A stretch of 64,000 bases of DNA from the NCBI RefSeq assembly GCF_014084125.1, contig NZ_CP048405.1, forward strand, positions 5,952,001-6,016,000, written 5' to 3'. This DNA is from Streptacidiphilus sp. PB12-B1b. GTDB taxonomy: Bacteria; Actinomycetota; Actinomycetes; Streptomycetales; Streptomycetaceae. The notes under the pieces were generated by a model, which was not told where the DNA came from, made no database searches, and worked only from the letters and a program-made list of their open reading frames with translations. Shown here piece after piece: positions 45,335 through 54,961 of this stretch (the first letter of the stretch is position 1; each line of letters starts with the position of its first letter). The position numbers and the translations under genes are program-made.

Positions 45335-46768
45335 CTACCCGCCCGCGCCGGTGGGGCGGGGTTCGGCGGCCGGCTGCGGGGCTGATCCTGCGGCGCGGTG
45401 ACGGACGGCGTCCCCGGCCGTTGGGTGCAGCCGGACCGCGTCGGCGGTGGCCAGCAGGGCGAGCAGCGCCAGCAGTCCGAAGGCCGTTCCGTAGGCGGTG
45501 CCCGGGGCGGAGCCGATCTCGCCGCCGAGCCGCAGCCCGACGGTGGCGACGGCGACCCCGAATCCGGCCGCCGTCTGCGAGAAGGTCGCCGAGAGGGTGT
45601 TGGCGTCGCTCATCCGCTCCGGCGGGATCTCGCTCATGGCCAGCACCGAGTAGCCGGTCAGGCCGACCGAGCGGGCCGCGCCGCTGACCGCGGCCAGCGC
45701 CGCGATCAGCGCCACCGGTGTGCCTGCGGTGAGGAAGGCGAAGCCGACCACGGTCGCCGCCAGGCACGCGGTGCTGAGGACCAGCAGCGGCCGGAAGCCG
45801 TAGCGGTTCAGCAGGCCGGTGGTGGCGGGCTTGATGCCGATGTTGCCGACGAACACGAACAGCACCACCGCGCCGGACTTCACCGCGCTCCAGCCGAAGA
45901 CCTCTTCGAACAGCAGCGGCAGCAGGAACGGCACCGCCCCGACCACCAGCCAGTACAGCGAGCCGCCGACGACCGAGGAGCGCAGTCCCCGGTCGGCCAG
46001 GACGCGCAGGTTGACCAGCGGGTGCGGGGTGCGCAGCAGGTGCCGGGCGGCGGCGGCCAGGGCCAGTGCGGAGAGCGCGGCCAGGGCGGCGGCGGTCGCC
46101 CAGGGGGTGCGGCTCTCGGAGAACAGGTGCGCGGTCCAGGTGGCCCCGGCCAGTCCGGCGCAGCTGAGCAGCACCCCGGCCCAGTCCAGCGGCGGCGGGC
46201 TCTGCCGGGGGCCGGGGGTGACCAGCCGCCAGGCGACGGCGAAGGCGGCGGCGCCCAGCGGCAGGTTCACCAGGAACAGCCAGTGCCAGTCGGCGTAGGT
46301 GGTGATCACCCCGCCGGCCAGGGGCGCGACCACCGGGGCGACCAGGCCGGGCCAGACGATGTAGGCCATCAGCCGGGGTATGTCCGGCTTCTCGGCCCGG
46401 CCGAGCACCGCCATGCGTCCGACCGGGACCATCATCGCGCCGCCGACGCCCTGGAGCACCCGCATGGCCACCAGTTGGCCCAGGCTGTCGCAGCCCGCGC
46501 AGGCCAGCGAGGCGAGGGTGAACAGGGCGATCGCGCCGAGCAGGATGCGCCGGGGGCCGAAGCGCAGCGCCAGCCAGCCGCTGAGCGGGATCAGGGTGGC
46601 CACGGTCAGCAGGTAGGAGGTGATCACCAGCCCGACCGAGGCCGGGGCGGTGTGCAGCGAGGCCCCGATCTGCGGCGCGGCGGTGGAGACGATGGTGCCG
46701 TCCAGCATCTCCATGAAGAAGCAGCCGGCGACGAGCAGGGCCGTACGCCGGCGCCGAGTGTCGATCAT
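45335..46768 (-). CDS. MFS drug exporter, DHA2 (EmrB/QacA) type
   Basis: 477 aa from the ATG at 46768 (MIDTRRRR), chosen for GAGGG six bases upstream. About 14 hydrophobic segments. Motif C of drug:H+ antiporters is recognisable as MLDGTIVSTAAPQI near residue 22, and a motif A-like WLALRFGPRRILL at about 65. Its promoter faces a LysR regulator only about 140 bases away, so it is probably controlled by that regulator. Substrate unknown. Confidence 0.9.
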   Translation of the reverse strand: MIDTRRRRTALLVAGCFFMEMLDGTIVSTAAPQIGASLHTAPASVGLVITSYLLTVATLIPLSGWLALRFGPRRILLGAIALFTLASLACAGCDSLGQLVAMRVLQGVGGAMMVPVGRMAVLGRAEKPDIPRLMAYIVWPGLVAPVVAPLAGGVITTYADWHWLFLVNLPLGAAAFAVAWRLVTPGPRQSPPPLDWAGVLLSCAGLAGATWTAHLFSESRTPWATAAALAALSALALAAAARHLLRTPHPLVNLRVLADRGLRSSVVGGSLYWLVVGAVPFLLPLLFEEVFGWSAVKSGAVVLFVFVGNIGIKPATTGLLNRYGFRPLLVLSTACLAATVVGFAFLTAGTPVALIAALAAVSGAARSVGLTGYSVLAMSEIPPERMSDANTLSATFSQTAAGFGVAVATVGLRLGGEIGSAPGTAYGTAFGLLALLALLATADAVRLHPTAGDAVRHRAAGSAPQPAAEPRPTGAGG

Positions 46769-46910
46769 GTAGTCCCTCAACCAGGTGTGTGCGGGTGGGC
46801 CAGGTGTCTGCGGCCAGGTGTCTGCGGAGCCCGGATCCGGGCACGGTTCCATGCTGGCGTCCGCCATTGCTGACTACAAGTTCCCCGTTGTCAGACTAGG
46901 ATTGCGTTTC

Positions 46911-47861
46911 GTGCAACTCCCGGACATGAACCTGCTGCCCGCCCTGGACGCCCTGCTGCGCGAGGGCAGCGTCACCGGCGCCGCAGCCGAGCTGAACGTC
47001 TCGCCGTCGGCGATGAGCCGGACGCTGGGGCGGCTGCGCCGGGTGGTCGGCGATCCGCTGCTGGTGCCGGCCGGGCGGGGGCTGGCGCTCACCCCGCGCG
47101 CCCGCGAGCTGCGCCCCCGGGTGGAGGCCGCGCTGGCCCAGGCACTGGCGGCGCTGCAGCCGCCGGTGCCGGTCGACATCGCCGCCCTGGAGCGGGAGTT
47201 CGCCGTCCGGGCCAGTGACGCGGTGCTGGTGGTGCTGGGCCCGGCGATGACCGCGCGGATCGCCCGGGAGGCCCCGGGCGTGCGGCTGAGGATCCTGCCG
47301 GAGGGCACGGAGGATCCGGCAAACCTGCGCGACCGGATCGATCTGGACCTCGGCGCGCTGCCGGAGCTGCCGCCGGACGTCCGCAGCTGTGTGCTGTACC
47401 GCAGCGGCCGGCACGCGGTGGTGCTGCGCGCCGACTCCCCCTGCCTCACCGACGGGCAACGGGAGATGACGCTCGACCAGTTCGTCTCGCTGCCGCATGT
47501 CGCGGTCTCACGCCGGGGCCGGGCCCGGGGCGTGGTGGACCAGCGGCTGGCCGAACTCGGCCTGAGCCGACTGGTGCTGGCGACCGTGCCGACCCACAGC
47601 GCGGCCTGCTTCCTGGCCCTGGAGTCGGACGTACTGGCGCTGCTGCCACGGGAGTTCGCCGAGCGCGCGGCGCGGGCGATGCCGCTGGCGGTGCTGGACG
47701 CCCCGCTGGAACTCCCGGGCATGGAGCTGGGCATGGCCTGGCACCTGCGGCTGGAGGCGGACCCGGGGCACCGGTGGCTGCGCGAGGTGGTCATCGGCAC
47801 GGCCCGGGAGTTGATGGCGGGGAGGGACGCAGCGACGGCGCCCGCCCTTCCCCTTCCCTGA
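46911..47861 (+). CDS. LysR-family transcriptional regulator
   Basis: 316 aa from GTG at 46911. N-terminal winged HTH (LREGSVTGAAAELNVSPSAMSRTLGRLRR) then a periplasmic-binding-like effector domain. It stands divergent from the MFS exporter with a shared 142-base intergenic region, the usual layout for LysR control of the neighbour. The effector is unknown. Confidence 0.92.
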   Translation: MQLPDMNLLPALDALLREGSVTGAAAELNVSPSAMSRTLGRLRRVVGDPLLVPAGRGLALTPRARELRPRVEAALAQALAALQPPVPVDIAALEREFAVRASDAVLVVLGPAMTARIAREAPGVRLRILPEGTEDPANLRDRIDLDLGALPELPPDVRSCVLYRSGRHAVVLRADSPCLTDGQREMTLDQFVSLPHVAVSRRGRARGVVDQRLAELGLSRLVLATVPTHSAACFLALESDVLALLPREFAERAARAMPLAVLDAPLELPGMELGMAWHLRLEADPGHRWLREVVIGTARELMAGRDAATAPALPLP

Positions 47862-47896
47862 CCGCAGGCCCCTGACCGCTGGCCCCGGGGTGTGCC

Positions 47897-48205
47897 CTAC
47901 AGCGCGCCCTTGGCCGGCTCCCCCGCCGGGTGCGGGGTCAGCTGCACCAGATCGGCCGGGCCGGCCAGCAGACCGGTCAGCTCCGCGTTCAGCGCGGCCA
48001 GGGCCGCGCCCTGGCTGTGGCGCTGCAACTGCTCCTCACCGGCCCACTTCTCGATCAGCACGATGTCGTCGCCGCTGACGTGCAGCGCGTACAGCTCGCA
48101 GCCGGGCTCCTGGTGGACCGTGCCGACATGGCGGGCGAAAGCAGCCAGCACCTCGTCCAACCGTCCGGGCGCGGGGTGGACGGTCGCGGTGAGGACGACG
48201 CTCAT
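47897..48205 (-). CDS. Putative quinol monooxygenase (ABM domain)
   Basis: 102 aa, one antibiotic-biosynthesis-monooxygenase domain of the YgiN type: VVLTATVHPAPGRLDEVLAAF, HQEPGCELYALH and EKWAGEEQLQRHSQG. Such small dimers oxidise quinols or detoxify electrophiles. AAGGAG precedes the ATG at 48205; the frame upstream is discarded. Confidence 0.85.
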   Translation of the reverse strand: MSVVLTATVHPAPGRLDEVLAAFARHVGTVHQEPGCELYALHVSGDDIVLIEKWAGEEQLQRHSQGAALAALNAELTGLLAGPADLVQLTPHPAGEPAKGAL

Positions 48206-48277
48206 GGTGTGCTCCTTGGTACGGGGGGTGCGTGACAGGGCCGGGCTCCGCCGGTGCAACAACGGCCGCGTACCGGA

Positions 48278-49261
48278 TTAGTCCCGCTCGGCGGCTTGCT
48301 CCCGGCGCGAGGCGACCAGGCTGGTGGCGGTGGTGACCGCCAGGACCACGACGATGAAGGCCAGCGAGAAGGGGATGCCGATCTCCGGCGCGGCGTGCAC
48401 GCCCGCCTCGTGCAGGGCGTGCAGCAGCAGCTTCACGCCGATGAAGCCGAGGATCACCGACAGCCCGTAGGAGAGGTGCACCAGCCGCTTCAGCAGCCCG
48501 CCGATCAGGAAGTACAGCTGGCGCAGCCCCATCAGCGCGAAGGCGTTGGCGGTGAAGACGATGTACGGGTCCTGGGTGAGACCGAAGATCGCCGGAATGG
48601 AGTCCATGGCGAACAGCACGTCGGTGGTGCCGACGGCCAGGATGACGATCAGCATCGGCGTGGCCATCCGCCGGCCGTTCTTCCTGATCAGCAGCTTGGT
48701 GCCGTGGTAGCGGTCGGCCACCGGGAAGCGCTTCTCGACGGCCCGCAGCACCGCGTTCTCCTGGTAGGCCTCCGGCTCGGCGCCGGCGTCGTGGCTCCGC
48801 TCGGCCCGGGCCTCCTTGATGAGCTTCCAGGCGGTCCAGATCAGGAAGGCGCCGAAGATGAAGAACACCCAGGAGAAGCCGGCGATGATCGCGGCCCCGG
48901 CGGCGATGAAGACCGCCCGCAGGACCAGTGCGATCAGCACGCCGATCATCAGCACCCGCTGCTGGTAGGCGGCGGGCACCGCGAACTTCGCCATGATCAG
49001 CACGAAGACGAAGAGGTTGTCGACGCTCAGCGACTTCTCGGTGATGTACCCGGCGAAGAACTGCCCGGCCGGAGTGGCCCCGGAGTGCCACCACAGGAAG
49101 CCACCGAAGGCGACCGCCAGGGCGATCCAGACGCCGGTCCAGATTCCGGCCTCCTTCAGGGAGACCTCGTGCGGCTTGCGCCCGCCGATGAAGAAGTCGG
49201 CGGCGATCAGGGCGACCAGCACCGCGATCGTGGTGGCCCACAGGGCCATGGAGACGTCCAT
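48278..49261 (-). CDS. TerC/Alx-family membrane protein, probable manganese exporter
   Basis: 327 aa, eight or nine membrane helices. Conserved acidic signatures are SLSVDNLFVFVLIMAKF and VLFAMDSIPAIFGLTQDPYIVFTANAFALMGLR, both essential in the TerC family. Alx/TerC proteins export Mn2+, and some metallate exoenzymes. A probable manganese riboswitch lies in its leader. It is followed downstream by a monooxygenase and preceded by a TerD gene on the same strand. Confidence 0.93.
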   Translation of the reverse strand: MDVSMALWATTIAVLVALIAADFFIGGRKPHEVSLKEAGIWTGVWIALAVAFGGFLWWHSGATPAGQFFAGYITEKSLSVDNLFVFVLIMAKFAVPAAYQQRVLMIGVLIALVLRAVFIAAGAAIIAGFSWVFFIFGAFLIWTAWKLIKEARAERSHDAGAEPEAYQENAVLRAVEKRFPVADRYHGTKLLIRKNGRRMATPMLIVILAVGTTDVLFAMDSIPAIFGLTQDPYIVFTANAFALMGLRQLYFLIGGLLKRLVHLSYGLSVILGFIGVKLLLHALHEAGVHAAPEIGIPFSLAFIVVVLAVTTATSLVASRREQAAERD

Positions 49262-49295
49262 GGTGTGCTGCTCCTCCGGCAGTGGAACGGGCTGC

Positions 49296-49438
49296 CGGAG
49301 GTCTCCTCCACCCGAGCGCGCCGGGGACGGACTCCCTGGCGCGGTTGGGCCGACGCCACCGGGCGGGCCGCAGGCCGGTCCGCCGTGCTGACGAGGACGT
49401 CACGCTGCCGGTGAGGGCAGCGGGGGTACTCCCCTCCG
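49296..49438 (-). ncRNA. Probable yybP-ykoY (Mn2+) riboswitch before terC
   Basis: In the leader of the TerC gene, the minus-strand RNA begins GCGGAGGGGAGTACC and ends GGAGGAGACCTCCG. CGGAGG and CCTCCG pair as P1, and GGGGAGUA and GAGACC are the conserved loop pieces of the yybP-ykoY class. Internal stems such as GCTGCC/GGCAGC (49418-49403) fit. This class often controls TerC/Alx genes. Confidence 0.65.
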
Positions 49439-49450
49439 CTGCTTCACAGG

Positions 49451-49475
49451 ATAACAGTAGGGTAAAGGCGGGGTA
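49451..49475 (-). promoter_or_regulatory. Promoter of the terC transcript
   Basis: On the minus strand TTACCC, 17 bases, then TATCCT lie just upstream of the riboswitch, an acceptable HrdB-type promoter. Confidence 0.45.
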
Positions 49476-49480
49476 AGGAT

Positions 49481-50059
49481 TCAGAGGTAGGGCGTGATGG
49501 CGGGCAGCATGTCCTGGAACGTCCGGCCGCGCGCGGGGGCGCCGATCGCCGCCATCTGCCAGCCGCCGTCGGCGTCGCGCATCACCTTGGCCATCACCTG
49601 GCCGGTGTGCGCGCCGCCGCCGCTCAGGCTGTAGCGGGCCAGCTCCTGGCCGCTGCTCTCGTCCACCAGCCGGCAGTGCGCCTGGCGGACCTCCGCGAAG
49701 GTCTGCCCGGTGTAGGAGTTCACCGTGAAGACGATCTGCGTGACGTGCTCGGGAACCCGCGCCAGGTCGACCACGATCGACTCGTCGTCCTCCCCGCCGG
49801 CGCCGCCGGTCAGGTTGTCCCCGGTGTGCCGGACCGAGCCGTCGTTGCTGACCAGGTGCTGGAAGAACACCACGTCGGCCAGCTGGCGCTCGGCGAACAT
49901 GACCGCCGAGGCGTCCAGGTCGATCTGCCGCGACTTGCTGCCGAACAGCCCGCGCCGCGGAGCAGCCTGCCAGCCCAGGCCCATCCGCACCACGGAGAGC
50001 GAACCGCCGCCGGACTTCTGCAGGCTGACGCTCTGTCCCTTGCTCAGGCTCACCGACAT
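49481..50059 (-). CDS. TerD-family calcium-binding stress protein
   Basis: 192 aa. MSVSLSKGQSVSLQKSGGGSL, LDASAVMFAERQ and HTGDNLTGGAGGEDDESIVVDLARVP are classic TerD motifs; the acidic loop binds Ca2+. Found in tellurite/general stress ter clusters and in streptomycete development. Located just upstream of the terC leader on the same strand. Confidence 0.94.
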   Translation of the reverse strand: MSVSLSKGQSVSLQKSGGGSLSVVRMGLGWQAAPRRGLFGSKSRQIDLDASAVMFAERQLADVVFFQHLVSNDGSVRHTGDNLTGGAGGEDDESIVVDLARVPEHVTQIVFTVNSYTGQTFAEVRQAHCRLVDESSGQELARYSLSGGGAHTGQVMAKVMRDADGGWQMAAIGAPARGRTFQDMLPAITPYL

Positions 50060-50168
50060 GACGGACGGCCTCCCCAGCCCTCGGTACCGCTGCTTCTTCT
50101 CATCAAGGCTTCCCGGGGAAACCTTACGCAGTCCGAGGGCCCGTCGGTTCCGGCCGTGCCGCCGGGGG

Positions 50169-52277
50169 TCAGGCCACGCCCGCCTCGCGCATCTGCCGCA
50201 GCTCCTTCTTGAGTTCGTTGACCTCGTCCCGCAGCCGGGCGGCGACCTCGAACTGCAGCTCGGCGGCGGCGGTGTGCATCCGCTCCGTCAGCTCGGTGAT
50301 GATGTCGGCCAGCTCGGCGGCGGGCAGCCCCTTGCTGTCGCGCTTGGCGGACGCCCCCAGCGCGGGCACCGGGGCCCGGCCGCCCCGGACGCCGCCCTTG
50401 GCGCTCTGCCGGTAGCCGCTGCTCAGCAGCTCGCCGGTGTCGACGTCCTCGCGGGCGATGGAGTCCAGGATGTCCCCGATCCGCTTGCGCAGCGGCTGCG
50501 GGTCGATGCCGTGCTCGGCGTTGTACGCCTGCTGGATGGCGCGGCGCCGGTTGGTCTCGTCGATGGCCTTCTCCATCGCCGGGGTGATCCGGTCCGCGTA
50601 CATGTGGACCTGGCCGGAGACGTTGCGGGCGGCGCGGCCGATGGTCTGGATGAGGGAGGTGCCGGAGCGCAGGAAGCCCTCCTTGTCGGCGTCCAGGATC
50701 GAGACCAGCGAGACCTCGGGCAGGTCCAGGCCCTCGCGGAGCAGGTTGATGCCGATCAGGACGTCGTACTCGCCGGCCCGCAGCTCGCGCAGCAGCTCGA
50801 CCCGGCGCAGCGTGTCGATGTCGCTGTGCAGGTAGCGGACCCGGATGTCGAGGTTGAGCATGTAGTCGGTGAGGTCCTCGGACATCTTCTTGGTGAGCGT
50901 GGTGACCAGTACCCGCTCGTCCCGCTCGGTGCGCAGCCGGATCTCGTGGATCAGGTCGTCGATCTGGCCCTCGGTGGGCTTGATCACGACCTCCGGGTCG
51001 ATCAGCCCGGTGGGCCGGATGATCTGGTCGACCTGGCCGTTTCCGCGCGACAGTTCGAAGGGTCCAGGGGTGGCCGAGAGGTAGACGGTCTGGCCGATGC
51101 GCTCCAGGAACTCCTCCCACTTGAGCGGGCGGTTGTCCATGGCCGAGGGCAGCCGGAAGCCGTGCTCGACCAGGGCGCGCTTGCGCGAGGCGTCCCCCTC
51201 GTACATGGCGCCGATCTGCGGGACCGTGACGTGGGACTCGTCGATGACCAGGAGGAAGTCCTCCGGGAAGAAGTCCATCAGGGTGTTGGGCGCGGAGCCC
51301 TGGTCGCGGCCGTCGATGTGCCGGGAGTAGTTCTCGATGCCGGAGCAGGTGCCGATCTGCCGCATCATCTCGATGTCGTAGGTGGTGCGCATCCGCAGCC
51401 GCTGGGCCTCCAGCAGCTTGCCCTGCTTCTCCATGGTGGCCAGCGTCTGCTCCAGCTCGGCCTCGATCCCGGCGATGGCGCGCTCCATCCGCTCCGGGCC
51501 CGCCACGTAGTGGGAGGCCGGAAAGACGAACAGCTCGCGGTCCTCGCTGATGACCTCGCCGGTGAGCGGGTGCAGCGTGGTCAGCGCCTCGATCTCGTCG
51601 CCGAACATCTCGATCCGGACGGCCAGCTCCTCGTAGACCGGGAAGATCTCGATGGTGTCGCCGCGCACCCGGAAGGTGCCGCGGGTGAAGGCGACGTCGT
51701 TGCGGGCGTACTGGATGTCCACGAAGCGCCGCAGCAGGGCGTCCCGGTCGATCTCCTCGCCGACCCGGAGCCGGACCATCCGGTCGACGTACTCCTGCGG
51801 GGTGCCCAGGCCGTAGATGCACGACACCGAGGCCACCACCACGACGTCGCGCCGGGTGAGCAGCGAGTTGGTGGCGGAGTGGCGCAGCCGCTCCACCTCC
51901 TCGTTGATGGAGGAGTCCTTCTCGATGTAGGTGTCCGTCTGGGCGATGTACGCCTCGGGCTGGTAGTAGTCGTAGTACGAGACGAAGTACTCGACGGCGT
52001 TGTTGGGCAGCAGCTCGCGGAACTCGTTGGCGAGCTGCGCGGCCAGCGTCTTGTTCGGCGCCATCACCAGGGTCGGCCGCTGGAGCTTCTCGATCATCCA
52101 GGCGGTGGTGGCGGACTTGCCGGTGCCGGTGGCGCCGAGCAGGACGACGTCCTGCTCGCCCGCGCGGATGCGGCGTTCCAGGTCGGCGATGGCGGTGGGC
52201 TGGTCGCCGCTGGGCTGGTAGGGACTGACGACCTCGAAGGGCGCCACGGTTCGCTCAAGATCGGTGATGGGTCTCAC
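50169..52277 (-). CDS. uvrB: Excinuclease ABC subunit B
   Basis: 702 aa. Helicase motifs: Walker A GATGTGKS near residue 40, VIDESH (motif II), the beta-hairpin [11 protein letters not shown] that clamps damaged DNA, SATPG, and QTIGRAARN (motif VI). A C-terminal UVR motif binds UvrC. I choose GTG 52277 ([14 protein letters not shown]), the family's usual start, though the ribosome site is weak. It verifies damage passed on by UvrA. Confidence 0.96.
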   Translation of the reverse strand: MRPITDLERTVAPFEVVSPYQPSGDQPTAIADLERRIRAGEQDVVLLGATGTGKSATTAWMIEKLQRPTLVMAPNKTLAAQLANEFRELLPNNAVEYFVSYYDYYQPEAYIAQTDTYIEKDSSINEEVERLRHSATNSLLTRRDVVVVASVSCIYGLGTPQEYVDRMVRLRVGEEIDRDALLRRFVDIQYARNDVAFTRGTFRVRGDTIEIFPVYEELAVRIEMFGDEIEALTTLHPLTGEVISEDRELFVFPASHYVAGPERMERAIAGIEAELEQTLATMEKQGKLLEAQRLRMRTTYDIEMMRQIGTCSGIENYSRHIDGRDQGSAPNTLMDFFPEDFLLVIDESHVTVPQIGAMYEGDASRKRALVEHGFRLPSAMDNRPLKWEEFLERIGQTVYLSATPGPFELSRGNGQVDQIIRPTGLIDPEVVIKPTEGQIDDLIHEIRLRTERDERVLVTTLTKKMSEDLTDYMLNLDIRVRYLHSDIDTLRRVELLRELRAGEYDVLIGINLLREGLDLPEVSLVSILDADKEGFLRSGTSLIQTIGRAARNVSGQVHMYADRITPAMEKAIDETNRRRAIQQAYNAEHGIDPQPLRKRIGDILDSIAREDVDTGELLSSGYRQSAKGGVRGGRAPVPALGASAKRDSKGLPAAELADIITELTERMHTAAAELQFEVAARLRDEVNELKKELRQMREAGVA

Positions 52278-52347
52278 GCAATCAACCGTACGACCTGCCA
52301 CTGACAATCCCCGCCCGAACGGCTCCCCGGGCCCGGGAGGGCCTGCC

Positions 52348-52385
52348 CGGCCTTCGGCGCAGACCGGGCTCTGCGCCGGAGGCCG
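52348..52385 (-). terminator. Terminator hairpin after zapE
   Basis: A 16-bp stem with one G-U (CGGCCTTCGGCGCAGA against 52370-52385) and a 6-base loop lies downstream of zapE and ahead of uvrB. Confidence 0.78.
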
Positions 52386-52388
52386 GGC

Positions 52389-52417
52389 CCTAGGAGGCCG
52401 GGCCTAGGAGGCCGGGG
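52389..52417. repeat. 14-bp direct repeat including the zapE stop
   Basis: CCTAGGAGGCCGGG occurs twice, head to tail, the second copy carrying the zapE stop (CTA on the + strand at 52404-52406). Confidence 0.75.
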
Positions 52418-53492
52418 TGGCCGCCCGGCCGCCCTCCCGGGCCAGCGCCACCAGCCGCGACACCGCCCGCAGGTACTTCTTGCGGTAGCCGCCGTTCAGC
52501 ATCTCCTCGCTGAAGACGGCGTCGAAGGGGGCGCCGGAGGCGATCACCGGCAGCTCGCGGTCGTACATCCGGTCCGCCAGCACCACCAGCCGCAGCGCGG
52601 TGCTCTGGTCCTCGACCGGCCGCACGCCGGTCAGGCAGACCGTCTCCACGCCGTCCAGCAGCGCCCCGTACTTGCTGGGGTGGACCACCGCGAGGTGGGC
52701 CAGCAGCTCGCCGAAGCCGTCGAAGGAGACGCCCGGGCCGAGCCGCGCGGCCAGCCCGGCGACCTCGGCGTCGCCGTACGGCGGCGGGGCCTGGGGCAGC
52801 CCGCGGTGCCGGTAGTCCTGGCCGTCGATGCGGACGCTGCGGAAGCGCGACGACAGGCCCTGTATCTCGCGCAGGAAGTCGGCGGCGGCGAAGCGGCCCT
52901 CACCGAGCTTGCCGGGCAGCGTGTTGGAGGTCGCGGCCAGCTTGACCCCGGCCTCGGCCAGCCGGCTGAGCAGGGTGGAGACCAGCACGGTGTCGCCCGG
53001 GTCGTCCAGCTCGAACTCGTCGATGCAGAGCAGGCTGTGCCCGGAGAGCGCCTGCACGGCGTGCTGGAAGCCGAGCGCGCCGACCAGGTTGGTCAGCTCC
53101 ACGAAGGTGCCGAACGCCTTGGGGCCCGGCGCGGCGTGCCACAGCGAGGCCAGCAGGTGGGTCTTGCCGACGCCGTAGCCGCCGTCCAGGTAGATGCCGC
53201 CGGGGCCGCCGGCGGCCGGGGCGCTGCGGCCGAACCAGCGCTTGCGGCCCGCACCGGAGCCGCCGGCGCCACCGGATCGGCCCAGCGTGGCCGCGAAGCC
53301 TTCGAGGACGGTCACGGCCTCGCTCTGGCTGGGCTGCGCCGGATCCGGCAGGTAGGTGGCGAAGCGCGCCTCCATGAAGCGCGGCGGCGGCACCATCTCG
53401 GCGACCAGGCGGTCGGCGGGCACCACCGGCGTCCGCGCGCTCAGGGATATCGCTTCAGCGGGACGGTCGGCAGGGAGGTCAGCGGGAGGCAC
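52404..53492 (-). CDS. zapE: ZapE-like AFG1 ATPase
   Basis: 362 aa from GTG 53492. Walker A YLDGGYGVGKTHLL near residue 105 and Walker B LLCIDEFELDDPGD, then SNTLPGKLGEGRF, are typical of the AFG1/ZapE AAA-like ATPases. In E. coli ZapE associates with the division ring. It is divergent from the RibD-like gene with 45 bases between them, so promoters overlap. Confidence 0.9.
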   Translation of the reverse strand: MPPADLPADRPAEAISLSARTPVVPADRLVAEMVPPPRFMEARFATYLPDPAQPSQSEAVTVLEGFAATLGRSGGAGGSGAGRKRWFGRSAPAAGGPGGIYLDGGYGVGKTHLLASLWHAAPGPKAFGTFVELTNLVGALGFQHAVQALSGHSLLCIDEFELDDPGDTVLVSTLLSRLAEAGVKLAATSNTLPGKLGEGRFAAADFLREIQGLSSRFRSVRIDGQDYRHRGLPQAPPPYGDAEVAGLAARLGPGVSFDGFGELLAHLAVVHPSKYGALLDGVETVCLTGVRPVEDQSTALRLVVLADRMYDRELPVIASGAPFDAVFSEEMLNGGYRKKYLRAVSRLVALAREGGRAATPAS

Positions 53493-53537
53493 AGTCCCCA
53501 AGCGTACGGTCCGCGTCCTCGTGGAAGACTCCCAACC

Positions 53538-54350
53538 ATGCGCCGACTGCTTCCCCAGCACCCCGATGTGACGGACCTCACCAGCCTGGAGGGGCTGGCC
53601 CAGGCGTACGCGTACCCCGAGGCCACCGGCGGCGGCACCGGCCCGGACGGCGCACCGCGCCCGGGCACGCCCTGGCTGCGCGGCAACATGGTCTCCAGCC
53701 TGGACGGCGCGGCCCAGCTGGACGGGCTCTCCGAGGGCCTGTCCTCGGCGGCCGACAAGCGGATCTTCGGGGTGCTGCGGGCGCTGGCGGACGTCGTGGT
53801 GGTGGGCGCGGAGACGGTGCGGGCCGAGGGCTACCGCCCGGCGCGGGCGCGCGAGCAGTTCGCGGCAGCCCGGGCCGCGCGGGGCGTGGGCCCGGCACCG
53901 GCCGTGGCGGTGGTCTCGGCCCGGCTGGATCTGGATCTGACGCTGCCGCTGTTCACCGCGCCGCTGGTGCCGACGACGGTGGTGACCTGCGCGAACGCAC
54001 CGGCCGAGGCGCTGCGGGCGGTGCGCGCGGCGGCCGATGTGATCATCGCCGGGGAGGAGCGGGTGGACCCGGCCCTGGCGGTGGCGGCGCTGGCCGAGCG
54101 CGGCTGGACCCGGCAGCTGACCGAGGGCGGGCCGACCCTGCTGGGCCAGTTCGTCGCGGCGGGCGTGCTGGACGAGCTGTGCCTGTCGCTGGCCCCGCTG
54201 CTGGCCGTCGGCGACTCGCCGCGGATCGCGCACGGGGCAGCGGGCCCGGGAGCCGCGGCAGCGGCCGAACAGATGGATCTTGTTGCGCTACTCGAGGAGA
54301 AAGGTTTCCTCTTTGCGCGCTACACCCGTAGCGTGACTGGTGCCGCATAA
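53538..54350 (+). CDS. Pyrimidine reductase-like protein (RibD C-terminal domain)
   Basis: 270 aa. WLRGNMVSSLDGAAQLDG, DVVVVGAETVRAEGY and RQLTEGGPTLLGQFVAAGVLDELCLS are the hallmarks of the RibD-C/dihydrofolate-reductase-like fold that binds NADPH. Stand-alone versions are often annotated as riboflavin-type reductases; substrate here is unknown. Confidence 0.88.
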   Translation: MRRLLPQHPDVTDLTSLEGLAQAYAYPEATGGGTGPDGAPRPGTPWLRGNMVSSLDGAAQLDGLSEGLSSAADKRIFGVLRALADVVVVGAETVRAEGYRPARAREQFAAARAARGVGPAPAVAVVSARLDLDLTLPLFTAPLVPTTVVTCANAPAEALRAVRAAADVIIAGEERVDPALAVAALAERGWTRQLTEGGPTLLGQFVAAGVLDELCLSLAPLLAVGDSPRIAHGAAGPGAAAAAEQMDLVALLEEKGFLFARYTRSVTGAA

Positions 54351-54452
54351 CGGAAGCCGATCCTCCGAGCGGCAGGAGACCCTCGTCACCGGACAGCACG
54401 CGGCCCGCCGCGCGGCCTGCCGGAGCCGGGGGCCGAGCAGATAGGGACACAC

Positions 54453-54920
54453 GTGTTCACGACCGTACTGCTGATCGAGAAGACCCTCTCGAACGCGGAC
54501 CTCAACCTGATCACCTCGCTGCACGGCGACGAGAAGGTCACCTTCCACGTCCTCATGCAGCCCCGGGGCAAGCAGGACGAACTCCTGCGCGCCGTGGACG
54601 ACGTGGCCTTCGGCTACCTCGACCGCGCCCTGCACGAGCACGACGAGCCGCGCGGCGAGGAGGCGGTGACCGCCGCCGCGGCCGAGCTCCGGCACACGCT
54701 GGAGCAGCTGCGGGCGGCCGGCGCCGAGGCCACCGGCCAGGTCGTCGAGGAGGACCCGCTGCGCAGCCTGACCGAGCTGGTCGACCAGGTGGGCGCGGAC
54801 GAGGTGGTGGTGCTGGCCGCCCCCCAGTGGATCGAGGGCCTGTTCCACCGCGACTGGGCCTCGCAGGCCCGGCACAAGGTGGGCGTCCCGGTGCTCCAGC
54901 TCTTCGCCCAGCAGGACTGA
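54453..54920 (+). CDS. Conserved actinobacterial protein, universal-stress-like fold possible
   Basis: 155 aa, GTG start. MFTTVLLIEKTLSNADLNLI, a helical middle (AVTAAAAELRHTLEQLRAAGAEA), then VDQVGADEVVVLAAPQWIEG and VGVPVLQLFAQQD. The alpha/beta pattern with a C-terminal GVPVL strand resembles UspA-like proteins, which is only inference. Sometimes labelled indole-glycerol-phosphate synthase in databases, but none of that enzyme's motifs are present. Confidence 0.75.
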   Translation: MFTTVLLIEKTLSNADLNLITSLHGDEKVTFHVLMQPRGKQDELLRAVDDVAFGYLDRALHEHDEPRGEEAVTAAAAELRHTLEQLRAAGAEATGQVVEEDPLRSLTELVDQVGADEVVVLAAPQWIEGLFHRDWASQARHKVGVPVLQLFAQQD

Positions 54921-54926
54921 TCCCCG

Positions 54927-54954
54927 GGCCCCGGCGGCCACCGCCGCCGGGGCC
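54927..54954 (+). terminator. Terminator hairpin before murC
   Basis: GGCCCCGGCGG pairs perfectly with 54944-54954 across a 6-base loop, seven bases past the stop of the preceding gene. Confidence 0.75.
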
Positions 54955-54961
54955 GCCGGAC

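Noticed and set aside
49481-50059. A tellurite resistance cluster formed with terC
   Set aside because: Only TerC and TerD are present; terA, terB, terE and terZ are missing, and the terC leader points to manganese instead.
54453-54920. Indole-3-glycerol-phosphate synthase
   Set aside because: Only the database label suggests this; the length and motifs do not fit the TrpC barrel.
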